From positions 170,314-234,313 of the forward strand of contig NZ_BAABBI010000003.1 of NCBI RefSeq assembly GCF_039537875.1: 64,000 nucleotides of DNA, given 5' to 3'. The stretch is from Corallibacter vietnamensis (GTDB taxonomy: Bacteria > Bacteroidota > Bacteroidia > Flavobacteriales > Flavobacteriaceae). Numbering within the stretch: position 1 is the first letter of the stretch; the number at the start of each line of letters is the position of its first letter. Shown piece after piece: positions 28,944 through 36,435 of the stretch. The notes under the pieces were generated by a model. That model saw only the letters and a list, made by a program, of their open reading frames with translations, made no database searches and was not told the DNA's origin. Made by a program: the position numbers and the translations under genes.

Positions 28944-29046
28944 GTCTTTTTTAAATATTTGGCCTCAAAATTCTGCATTCGTATCTAATTATGCAAGTAA
29001 ATATTAATAATTAAACGAAATACTAACATTATAATATAATTCTCAT

Positions 29047-29054
29047 TATTTTTG
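29047..29054 (+). promoter_or_regulatory. Putative -7 promoter element (TATTTTTG) for the TlpA-like gene
   Basis: Exact TAnnTTTG match, 21 bp before the ATG at 29076. It contains the TTG that could be mistaken for a start codon of the downstream gene. Confidence 0.5.
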
Positions 29055-29075
29055 GTAAAACATAAATTATTTATC

Positions 29076-30131
29076 ATGAAAAAACTAGCGATTCTCGCAT
29101 TAGCAATATCTGTATTTGCATGTAATGAAAAAGAAGAAAAACCTAAAGATTATGTAACACTTTCAGGAACAATCACTAATAAAAACAGCGACTCTGTTTT
29201 TGTAAAGAAAAAAGATTTTATCAAAGTACTAAAAGTTGCTGAAGATGGCACATTTAAAGATACTTTAAAAGTTGCTGAACCAGGCGTTTTTTCAATTGGA
29301 GATGGTACAGAAGTAACATCAATTTTCCTAAAAAATGGTTATGATTTAAACATGACTATTGACACAAAAATGTTTGATGAAACTGTGAAATATACTGGAG
29401 AAGGATCTGAAACAAGTAATTTTTTAGCTGCTCATAGTTTGAAACAAGAAACTTATTTTTCTACTGAAGCCTATAAGGATTTAGATAGCCTTGCTTATAA
29501 CAAGGAATTTGACAAAGTTGAAAACGAACTTAAGGCTTTTTATGACAATGCTAAAAACATTGATTCAACTGTTGTGGCTGATGCCAAAGAACGTCTTCCT
29601 AAAATAATGAAATATTACAGGTTTGCTATTAAACAGCAATTAGAAACTGAAAAAGCAATGTCTGAAACTTTATATAAAGGTGCTGATTCTCCAGAGTTTA
29701 AAGACTATGAGAATTATGCAGGAGGCACAATGTCTCTAAATGACTTAAAAGGAAAATACACATACATTGACATTTGGGCTACATGGTGCGGACCTTGTAA
29801 AGCTGAAATTCCTTCACTTAAAAAAATTGAAGCCGCTTATCATGGTAAAAACATTCAATTTGTTAGTATCTCAATAGATGATGATAGAACTCATGGAAAC
29901 TCATGGGATAAAGCTAAAGAAGATTGGAAAGCGATGGTAGCCGATAAAGAATTAGGAGGTATTCAATTATTTGCTCCAAAAGGATGGCAATCACAGTTTA
30001 TTGCAGATTACTACATTATGGGTATTCCTAGATTTATACTTTTAGATCCTGACGGAAAAATTGTTTCTGCTGATGCACCAAGACCATCAAGCAGTGATCT
30101 TACAGATTTATTTAGCGAGCTAAATATTTAA
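29076..30131 (+). CDS. TlpA-family thiol-disulfide oxidoreductase lipoprotein (DUF4369 + thioredoxin)
   Basis: 351 residues from ATG 29076. A lipoprotein signal (KKLAILALAISVFAC, lipid-modified Cys near residue 15), a beta-rich DUF4369-like domain (~25-130), a helical linker, then a TlpA/thioredoxin domain with WATWCGPCKAEIP (CGPC active site). It should act in the periplasm, anchored to a membrane, in disulfide reduction or cytochrome c maturation. A longer reading from TTG 29052 exists, but that TTG is part of the -7 promoter element, and the ATG directly precedes the lipoprotein signal. Confidence 0.9.
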   Translation: MKKLAILALAISVFACNEKEEKPKDYVTLSGTITNKNSDSVFVKKKDFIKVLKVAEDGTFKDTLKVAEPGVFSIGDGTEVTSIFLKNGYDLNMTIDTKMFDETVKYTGEGSETSNFLAAHSLKQETYFSTEAYKDLDSLAYNKEFDKVENELKAFYDNAKNIDSTVVADAKERLPKIMKYYRFAIKQQLETEKAMSETLYKGADSPEFKDYENYAGGTMSLNDLKGKYTYIDIWATWCGPCKAEIPSLKKIEAAYHGKNIQFVSISIDDDRTHGNSWDKAKEDWKAMVADKELGGIQLFAPKGWQSQFIADYYIMGIPRFILLDPDGKIVSADAPRPSSSDLTDLFSELNI

Positions 30132-30145
30132 AATAGATTAACTCA

Positions 30146-30182
30146 TAAAAAAAGCCACTTTTTAGTAAAGTGGCTTTTTTTA
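30146..30182. terminator. Bidirectional intrinsic terminator
   Basis: AAAAAAAGCCACTTT pairs with AAAGTGGCTTTTTTT around a TTAGT loop. It serves the TlpA-like gene and the convergent nnr gene. Confidence 0.88.
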
Positions 30183-30197
30183 TATTCTTAACTTTAG

Positions 30198-31751
30198 TTA
30201 TGACTCCTCTTGCTCTGCTTCACTAACTTGAGGTTGTTCTGGTTGTTTAAATAAGTCTATATAAGCTTCTGCTACAGCATCAATAACATAGCTAGCTATC
30301 ATACTTTGATACCCAAAATCTTCTAAAATTATATCAGCAGCTTTACCATGTAAATACACCCCAAAAACAGAGGCGCTTAAAGGCTCATATCCTTGAGTTA
30401 TTAATCCTGCAATGATACCCATTAACACATCGCCTGTTCCTGCTGTAGCCAAACCTGGATTTCCTGTTGTATTGACATAATATTTATCTTGAAAAACAGT
30501 AATTGTATTTGCGCCTTTTACAACAACAATAACTTCATGCTTTTTTGAGAAGGCTTTTGTTTTATTTAATTTATCAAAATCATCTTTCCATTCACCAATT
30601 AAACGTTCTAGCTCTTTTGGGTGTGGCGTTAATACTGTGCCTTTTGGTAATAAGGCTAGTAATTCAGTTTTTTTTGATAATAGATTTAAAGCATCAGCAT
30701 CAACAACCAAAGGCGCTTTATTTTCTTTTAAAAAATTCTCAAAAGCAAGTAATGTTTCGTCTTGTGTACCAATTCCTATTCCAACTCCTATGGCAGATGG
30801 CGTAATATCAAATGAAATATTAGAGATAAACTTTTCGTTTTCATCAGTAATCACCATAGCTTCTGGTAATGCTACTTGCAATGGCACATAACCACATTTT
30901 GGCACATAAGCAGACACTAAACCTACTCCAGAAACCAAAGCTGCTTTACTTGACAATGTTACTGAACCTATCTTTCCATAACTACCACCAACTATAAGTG
31001 CATGTCCAAAACTACCTTTATGTGAAAAACGCTTACGCGGCTTATATATTGGTAAAACTTCTTGCTTACCTATAAGCTCTGCTTCTGTATTAAGTTTGTA
31101 AATGTACTCTAAATCTATACCTATATCTAAAACCTCCCATTGTACCGAATATTTTGAAGTTTCAGGTAAAAAGAAAATAAGTTTTGGCGACTGAAAACTT
31201 AAGGTGTATCCAGCCCAAACAACATCATTTTCACTTTCTGGAACACTATCAGTTTGTAAACCTGAAGGAATATCAATAGCTAAAGTAAATGCTTTTGATG
31301 CTCTAAAATGTTGAAATAATTTCTTTACCCAATCTGCTATTGGCCTGTTTAAGCCAATACCAAAAACAGCATCAACAATAATAGCTTCTGGGGTGATTGT
31401 AGGAAAATCCTCTTCACAAGCCATAAGTGTTGGCCACTCTTTAGTTACCTGTTTTATTCTATCATAATTTACCAAAAAGTCTTTAGAACGCTTATCACTA
31501 TAGTTTACAACATATGTATGAACATTATATCCATGATTTACTAAATGTCTTGCCAAAACCAATCCATCGCCACCGTTATTACCTATACCACAGAACACAT
31601 GAATTGGTACTTGAGCGCCTTGCATACGCATATGCATCCAATTAAAAATTTGTGTTCCAGCACGCTCCATTAATTCTGTTGAAGATATATTCTGACGTTG
31701 TGCTGTTAATTTATCGCCTTCGTAAATCTGTTCTTTTGAGAGTATTTTCAT
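30198..31751 (-). CDS. Bifunctional NAD(P)H-hydrate epimerase / ADP-dependent NAD(P)H-hydrate dehydratase
   Basis: 517 residues, a YjeF-type fusion. The N-terminal half (residues ~1-215) is the NnrE epimerase (CGIGNNGGDGLVLARHLVNHG). The C-terminal half (~235-500) is the NnrD dehydratase, a ribokinase-like fold (GGSYGKIGSVTLSSKAALVS, VLTPHPKELERLIG, NPGLATAGTGDVLMGIIAG). The two activities repair damaged NADH and NADPH hydrates. Both halves look intact. It ends in a short acidic Gln/Glu tail. Confidence 0.95.
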   Translation of the reverse strand: MKILSKEQIYEGDKLTAQRQNISSTELMERAGTQIFNWMHMRMQGAQVPIHVFCGIGNNGGDGLVLARHLVNHGYNVHTYVVNYSDKRSKDFLVNYDRIKQVTKEWPTLMACEEDFPTITPEAIIVDAVFGIGLNRPIADWVKKLFQHFRASKAFTLAIDIPSGLQTDSVPESENDVVWAGYTLSFQSPKLIFFLPETSKYSVQWEVLDIGIDLEYIYKLNTEAELIGKQEVLPIYKPRKRFSHKGSFGHALIVGGSYGKIGSVTLSSKAALVSGVGLVSAYVPKCGYVPLQVALPEAMVITDENEKFISNISFDITPSAIGVGIGIGTQDETLLAFENFLKENKAPLVVDADALNLLSKKTELLALLPKGTVLTPHPKELERLIGEWKDDFDKLNKTKAFSKKHEVIVVVKGANTITVFQDKYYVNTTGNPGLATAGTGDVLMGIIAGLITQGYEPLSASVFGVYLHGKAADIILEDFGYQSMIASYVIDAVAEAYIDLFKQPEQPQVSEAEQEES

Positions 31752-31838
31752 TATTTATTAAAAATTCTATATGTTTTTTGTTAATTCTATAAAAAGAATT
31801 AATTCGCTTTTTATTAGATAAAAATAACACATTTGAGT

Positions 31839-31961
31839 ATGTATATGAGCACGAAGTTAACAAATAACAACTTAAAAATGGCAACTAATATTATTGGTAT
31901 CTTTTATTTTTGTGCTATTATTTCAGCTACAATTATTACAACTCGTTTGGATTGTTATTAA
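31839..31961 (+). CDS. Possible small single-helix membrane protein (40 aa)
   Basis: ATG TAT ATG opens a 40-codon frame ending in TAA. Residues ~16-35 (NIIGIFYFCAIISATIITT) form one hydrophobic segment of membrane-spanning length, with polar ends. Internal ATGs at 31845 and 31878 are alternative starts; the last is preceded by TTAAAA. No homology is recognised, and in such AT-rich DNA a chance frame is quite possible. Confidence 0.25.
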   Translation: MYMSTKLTNNNLKMATNIIGIFYFCAIISATIITTRLDCY

Positions 31962-32106
31962 TATATTCTCTTCGGTCATAAAAAAGTGTATTTCAAACAC
32001 TTTGCTAAACAACAACAAGCTCTTAATCAAGTTTTATAAAATGTGTGTTTGTTAAATTTTAAGTAATCCCTGTTAGTGCTATTGGAAAAAAAAATAAAAG
32101 TATAAA

Positions 32107-32194
32107 AACGAATCTGATTTAGTAAAAAAATTATAGTGAATACGCGATAACACTGCATGAAGTAACCCCAATTTTATACTGAAAAAGATTCGTT
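32107..32194. repeat. Imperfect ~23-bp inverted repeat pair, MITE- or structured-RNA-like
   Basis: AACGAATCT (32107-32115) is perfectly inverted as AGATTCGTT (32186-32194). Going inward, the match continues imperfectly for about 14 more bases (roughly 18 of 23 positions agree). The element spans 88 bp. No target-site duplication is evident. Confidence 0.35.
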
Positions 32195-32327
32195 AATTTT
32201 AGTATTTATAGCTGATAACATGAAAAAAATCTTTTAAATGGTAGTATTACTTAAAAAAAACCTTAGAATAAAAGTCACGGATAAAAATTAAAATAGATAT
32301 ATGGATTTAAAACTGGTTCTTTTGAGC

Positions 32328-32335
32328 TAATTTTG
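32328..32335 (+). promoter_or_regulatory. Putative -7 element (TAATTTTG) directly abutting the GNAT start codon
   Basis: Exact TAnnTTTG match ending only 4 bp before the ATG at 32340. Transcription would then begin at or within a few bases of the start codon, which suggests a leaderless mRNA. Confidence 0.45.
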
Positions 32336-32339
32336 TCTC

Positions 32340-32855
32340 ATGACATCTACTATTAAAGCAACATTAAATGATGCTGAACAATTATCTGTTTTAGCTTCTA
32401 AAACGTTTTTAGAATCTCACGGGCATAGTGCGCCACAAAAAGATATAGACAATTATATATCATTAAAACTAAACCCTGAAGCTTTTAAAGAAGAGCTGAA
32501 TGATAGCAACAATATGTTTTATTTATTACATTTTAAAAACCAATTGGTTGGTTACTCTAAAATAACTCTTAATGTCGCTACAAAAAATATTCCTTTTAAT
32601 AATGTAACAAAGTTAGAGCGTTTATATTTACTTGAATCTCATCAAGATTTAAAACTAGGCTTAATGCTTTTCAATTTTAATATTGAAATATCTAAAAAAC
32701 ATAATCAATCTGGTATATGGCTTTATACATGGATTAAAAACAAAAAAGCTATCAAGTTTTATGAAAAAGCAGGATTTAAGATCATAGGGCATTATGATTT
32801 TAAGATATCAGAATCACATTCTAACCCTAACCATCAAATGCTTTTAACATACTAA
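32340..32855 (+). CDS. GNAT-family N-acetyltransferase
   Basis: 171 residues with a GNAT fold. The N-terminal TIKATLNDAEQLSVLASKTF is the usual beta1-alpha1 opening, LERLYLLESHQDLKLGLML covers motif A (acetyl-CoA pyrophosphate loop, here a weakened Q/R-x-x-G-x-G/A), and KAIKFYEKAGFKIIGH is the classic C-terminal motif. Likely cytoplasmic; the acceptor substrate is unknown. It stands alone, between the gene-poor region and a terminator. Confidence 0.85.
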   Translation: MTSTIKATLNDAEQLSVLASKTFLESHGHSAPQKDIDNYISLKLNPEAFKEELNDSNNMFYLLHFKNQLVGYSKITLNVATKNIPFNNVTKLERLYLLESHQDLKLGLMLFNFNIEISKKHNQSGIWLYTWIKNKKAIKFYEKAGFKIIGHYDFKISESHSNPNHQMLLTY

Positions 32856-32879
32856 TTGCTAACTATAACTCACAAAAAT

Positions 32880-32911
32880 AGTCTTGCAAATATGCAAGAC
32901 TTTCATTTTTA
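32880..32911 (+). terminator. Intrinsic terminator after the GNAT gene
   Basis: AGTCTTGCA (32880-32888) pairs perfectly with TGCAAGACT (32893-32901) around AATA, followed by TTCATTTTT. Confidence 0.75.
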
Positions 32912-33100
32912 ATATTTAAAACTTTATTTCTTTGTAACTCTCTTGATTACCATGTCTCTTTTAGCTTACATTTAAAGTGTATAAACACCAATTAAACAGC
33001 TACTTAAGCTTATAAAATCATCAACAGGATAAGCGTCTTAACATGCATTTTTATAGTTTTTATTTCAACAATTAAAGCAACACATATAACACAGATAAAA
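32912..33100. other. Intergenic region upstream of gcvT
   Basis: The gap between the GNAT gene and gcvT is 316 bp. After the GNAT terminator this part is plain AT-rich sequence with no ORF or motif that I can support; the operator-like repeat and promoter follow to its right. Confidence 0.5.
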
Positions 33101-33130
33101 TATCTGTTTTTCAGATTACAAAAACAGATA
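33101..33130 (+). promoter_or_regulatory. Perfect 11-bp inverted repeat, candidate operator of gcvT
   Basis: TATCTGTTTTT (33101-33111) and AAAAACAGATA (33120-33130) are exact inverted copies separated by 8 bp. The repeat ends 8 bp before the -7 element and covers where the -33 region must lie, so a bound protein would block or recruit polymerase. A second, weaker CAGATAAAATATCTG symmetry overlaps its left arm. Confidence 0.5.
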
Positions 33131-33138
33131 ATATTCAA

Positions 33139-33146
33139 TACATTTG
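33139..33146 (+). promoter_or_regulatory. Putative -7 element (TACATTTG) of the gcvT-glsA operon
   Basis: Exact TAnnTTTG match, identical to the tRNA-cluster element, 25 bp before the gcvT ATG. Confidence 0.55.
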
Positions 33147-33171
33147 CGCTACAATATAGAAACAACAACAC

Positions 33172-34254
33172 ATGAAAAACACAGCACTAACAACTACACA
33201 TGAAGCTTTGGGAGCAAAAATGGTTCCTTTTGCTGGATACAATATGCCTGTACAATACGAAGGCGTTAACATAGAACATGAAACAGTTCGTAATGCCGTT
33301 GGCGTATTTGATGTATCTCATATGGGTGAGTTTTTAATTGAAGGACCAAATGCTTTAGAATTAATTCAGAAAATTAGCAGTAATGATGCTTCTAAATTAA
33401 CCATAGGAAAAGCACAATACAGCTGCTTACCTAATGATAATGGTGGTATTGTTGATGATTTAATTATATATCGCATAAAAGAAGAAACTTATTTATTAGT
33501 TGTAAATGCTAGCAACATTGAAAAAGATTGGAACTGGATACAATCTAAAAATGATGTTGGTGCTGATATGCGAGATTTAAGTGAAGACTACTCCCTACTA
33601 GCAATCCAAGGCCCTAAAGCTATTGAAGCTATGCAGTCACTATCTAGTCATGATTTATCAGAAATAAAATTTTACAACTTTGTTGTTGGAGATTTTGCTG
33701 GCATAGAACATGCAATCATATCAGCAACAGGTTATACTGGTAGTGGTGGATTTGAAATTTATTGCAAAAACAGCGAAGTAAAACAAGTATGGGATAACGT
33801 TATGAAAGCTGGGGCTGACTATGGTATAAAACCAATTGGTTTGGCTGCTCGTGATACGTTACGTCTTGAAATGGGTTATTGCCTTTACGGAAATGATATT
33901 GATGATACAACATCACCTATTGAAGCTGGTTTAGGTTGGATAACAAAATTTTCTAAAGCATTTACAAACTCTGAAGCTTTAGAAACTGAAAAACAACAAG
34001 GACCTAAACGAAAGCTTATTGCTTTTACATTAGATGAAAGAGGAATTCCTCGTCAAGGATATGATATTGTTGATGAACAAGGTGAAAAAATAGGTGTAGT
34101 AACTTCCGGAACTATGTCTCCTTCTCTAGGAAAAGGTATTGGTTTAGGTTATGTGCCAACAGCTTTAGCTGGTGTTGACAGTAAAATACACATTCAAATT
34201 AGAAAAAATGCAGTTCCTGCAACTGTAGTAAAATTACCATTTTACAAAGGTTAA
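33172..34254 (+). CDS. gcvT: Glycine cleavage system aminomethyltransferase (T protein)
   Basis: 360 residues, full length for GcvT. It transfers the aminomethyl carbon from lipoyl-H protein to tetrahydrofolate and releases ammonia. The N-terminal GAKMVPFAGYNMPVQYEG, GVFDVSHMGE and the folate-site ISATGYTGSGGFEI are typical; GLAARDTLRLEMGYCLYGND is the strongest family signature. gcvH and gcvP are elsewhere. A glutaminase gene follows 8 bp later. Confidence 0.97.
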   Translation: MKNTALTTTHEALGAKMVPFAGYNMPVQYEGVNIEHETVRNAVGVFDVSHMGEFLIEGPNALELIQKISSNDASKLTIGKAQYSCLPNDNGGIVDDLIIYRIKEETYLLVVNASNIEKDWNWIQSKNDVGADMRDLSEDYSLLAIQGPKAIEAMQSLSSHDLSEIKFYNFVVGDFAGIEHAIISATGYTGSGGFEIYCKNSEVKQVWDNVMKAGADYGIKPIGLAARDTLRLEMGYCLYGNDIDDTTSPIEAGLGWITKFSKAFTNSEALETEKQQGPKRKLIAFTLDERGIPRQGYDIVDEQGEKIGVVTSGTMSPSLGKGIGLGYVPTALAGVDSKIHIQIRKNAVPATVVKLPFYKG

Positions 34255-34262
34255 TAGTATAT

Positions 34263-35177
34263 ATGATTGAATACCAAAATATTTTAGACAGCATAAACCA
34301 ATCGGTTATTAAGGAACAAAACAAAGGCACTATAGCAAGTTATATTCCTGAACTAACAAATGTTGATATAAATGATTTTGGTATTCATTTACAATTAGTT
34401 TCTGGAGAGCAATTTTCGGTTGGCAATTCTCATCAACCTTTCTCCATACAAAGTATCTCCAAAGTTTTATCACTAGCCTTAGCAATGTCACAAGTTGGCA
34501 CTGCCATCTGGGAGCGATTAGATGTAGAACCATCTGGCAACCCTTTTAATCATTTATCACTTTTAGAATTAGAAGAAGGTATTCCTAGAAATCCGTTTAT
34601 AAATTCTGGCGCAATTGTTATTGCTGATATTTTAGTTTCAAATTTAAAAAACCCTAAAGCAGATTTTTTAAACTATGTACGAGATATCACAGGAGATAAC
34701 AGCATTGACTACAACTATAAAGTAGCACAATCTGAAAAAGAAACAGGATTCAATAATTATGCTGCTGCAAATCTTTTAAAGTCATTTAACAACTTGCACA
34801 ATGATGTAGAAGACGTTTTAGATTTTTACTTCCATCAATGTGCATTAGAAATGACATGTCAACAATTATCTAAAGCTTTTTTTCTATTTGCTAACAAAGG
34901 AAATTGTTTAGCCAATAAAGCTAGACTAACTAAAAGTCAAGCAAAAAGAATTAATGCTATTATGCTTACTTGTGGCTTTTATGACGAAGCTGGAGAGTTT
35001 GCTTTTGAAGTTGGACTACCCGGTAAAAGTGGTGTTGGTGGTGGCATTGTAGCTTTATTACCAAACCAATTTGTGATTTCTGTTTGGTCTCCTGGACTTA
35101 ATGAACGTGGTAACTCAAAACTAGGCATGCAAGCTCTAGAACAATTTACAACACTAGCCAATCAGTCTATTTTTTAA
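34263..35177 (+). CDS. glsA: Glutaminase A
   Basis: 304 residues, serine-dependent beta-lactamase-like glutaminase (glutamine to glutamate plus ammonia). The SxxK nucleophile motif is Ser64-Ile-Ser-Lys67 in FSIQSISKVLSLALA. NPFINSGAIV and GLPGKSGVGGGIVA hold other active-site residues. No C-terminal STAS or ankyrin extension. Probably cotranscribed with gcvT, making an ammonia-releasing pair. Confidence 0.96.
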   Translation: MIEYQNILDSINQSVIKEQNKGTIASYIPELTNVDINDFGIHLQLVSGEQFSVGNSHQPFSIQSISKVLSLALAMSQVGTAIWERLDVEPSGNPFNHLSLLELEEGIPRNPFINSGAIVIADILVSNLKNPKADFLNYVRDITGDNSIDYNYKVAQSEKETGFNNYAAANLLKSFNNLHNDVEDVLDFYFHQCALEMTCQQLSKAFFLFANKGNCLANKARLTKSQAKRINAIMLTCGFYDEAGEFAFEVGLPGKSGVGGGIVALLPNQFVISVWSPGLNERGNSKLGMQALEQFTTLANQSIF

Positions 35178-35201
35178 CACGTTTCTTTTTTAAAACTTTA
35201 A

Positions 35202-36032
35202 ATGAAGAAAGAAAAAAGTAAGCATACTATTTTAATTCTTGGTGCAAGTGGCTTTTTAGGAAATGCGCTTTATAAAGAGCTATGTCCTTATTTCAGAACA
35301 TTTGGTACTTATCGTATTCCTAAACGAGAGTTTGAGAAAAACCAACATTTTTTTCAGTATGATGTTGAAGAAGATGATGTCTATGAAATTCTACAAGCCG
35401 TAAAACCTACCATTATTATTTCTGCATTACGTGGTGATTTTTCAGCACAAGTTATCGCACATGCTCATATAGTAGAATATATAAAAACCTACAAAAGCAA
35501 GCTCATATTTTTATCTTCGGCCAATGTGTTCGATGCTTATAGCAAATATCCAAGCTATGAAAATGACAAAACATTAAGTAATAGTATTTACGGACATTTT
35601 AAAATTAAAATTGAGAATGCACTTTTGCGCTTACCCAAAAAACACGTGGCAATAATAAGATTACCTATGGTGTTTGGCGCTCAATCACCAAGAATACAAG
35701 AAATAAAATACTTTTTTAAAGAGAAAGAACCTATAGAAGTATTTCCTAATCTAATTATGAATGTTTCTACAGATTCTAAAATCACGCAACAAATACACTA
35801 TATCATTAATAGAAATAAATCTGGCATATTTCATTTAGGAAGCAACGACCTTGTACATCATGATGATTTTATAAAAGATATTATTACCGCATTGCAAATA
35901 AAAACTCCTTTATTAAAACAGGTTTTCACTACAAATGATGACAGATATCTAGCTGTTTTGCCCAAAGAAAACTCACTTCCCAAACATTTACAATTTACCA
36001 GTAAAGATGTTTTATCAGAATTAGAAGTTTAA
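35202..36032 (+). CDS. RmlD-like NAD(P)-dependent sugar-nucleotide reductase/epimerase
   Basis: 276 residues, extended short-chain dehydrogenase fold. The cofactor loop is ILGASGFLGNALYKEL (near residue 11). The catalytic Tyr-x-x-x-Lys is in SIYGHFKIKIEN (near residue 130). Overall it resembles dTDP-4-dehydrorhamnose reductases, but no rml genes flank it, so the substrate is unassigned. Confidence 0.8.
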   Translation: MKKEKSKHTILILGASGFLGNALYKELCPYFRTFGTYRIPKREFEKNQHFFQYDVEEDDVYEILQAVKPTIIISALRGDFSAQVIAHAHIVEYIKTYKSKLIFLSSANVFDAYSKYPSYENDKTLSNSIYGHFKIKIENALLRLPKKHVAIIRLPMVFGAQSPRIQEIKYFFKEKEPIEVFPNLIMNVSTDSKITQQIHYIINRNKSGIFHLGSNDLVHHDDFIKDIITALQIKTPLLKQVFTTNDDRYLAVLPKENSLPKHLQFTSKDVLSELEV

Positions 36033-36091
36033 TTTAAGCGTCATAACATAATAAATGGTTAAATTTATCAGAAACCTAAAACCATTTTTTT

Positions 36092-36382
36092 ATGAATAAA
36101 CTTTCAAAAGAAGATATCGACAAAAAATTATTACGTTTTCCTGATTGGGAATACTATGAAGATGCTATTCATGTTGAATTTGAATTTGACAATTTTAAAG
36201 ATTGCTTTAGCGCCATGAGTAGAATTGCTTTTGAATGTGAAGCACAAAATCATCATCCAAACTGGACAAACGTTTACAATGTATTAACCATTTCTCTATC
36301 TACACACAGTGCTAACGGCGTAACCGAAAAAGATTTTAAACTAGCTGAAGCTATAGAGATGATTGTAGAAGTTCAAGAATAA
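36092..36382 (+). CDS. phhB: 4a-hydroxytetrahydrobiopterin dehydratase
   Basis: 96 residues, the normal size of PCD/DCoH proteins. It recycles the pterin cofactor of phenylalanine hydroxylase. The active-site stretch AQNHHPNWTNVYNVLTISL contains the paired histidines and Trp, and LSTHSANGVTEKDFKLA the conserved THS. phhA is not in the window. Confidence 0.93.
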   Translation: MNKLSKEDIDKKLLRFPDWEYYEDAIHVEFEFDNFKDCFSAMSRIAFECEAQNHHPNWTNVYNVLTISLSTHSANGVTEKDFKLAEAIEMIVEVQE

Positions 36383-36435
36383 TAGGAAATAATTTTCATT
36401 TTTATTACTTTTCAAATCTATACCTTTAACTATAA

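Larger units (their letters stand above)
31752..32339. other. 588-bp AT-rich intergenic region with inverted repeats
   Basis: No conserved gene seen. It holds a 40-codon ORF (31839-31961), a perfect 7-bp hairpin AAAGTGT/ACACTTT at 31983-32003, a longer imperfect inverted repeat at 32107-32194, and the GNAT promoter at its right end. Part of it may be decayed sequence. Confidence 0.6.

Noticed and set aside
31983..32003. AAAGTGT/ACACTTT hairpin as a terminator for the 40-residue ORF
   Set aside because: No T run follows on either strand; it may be a chance inverted repeat.
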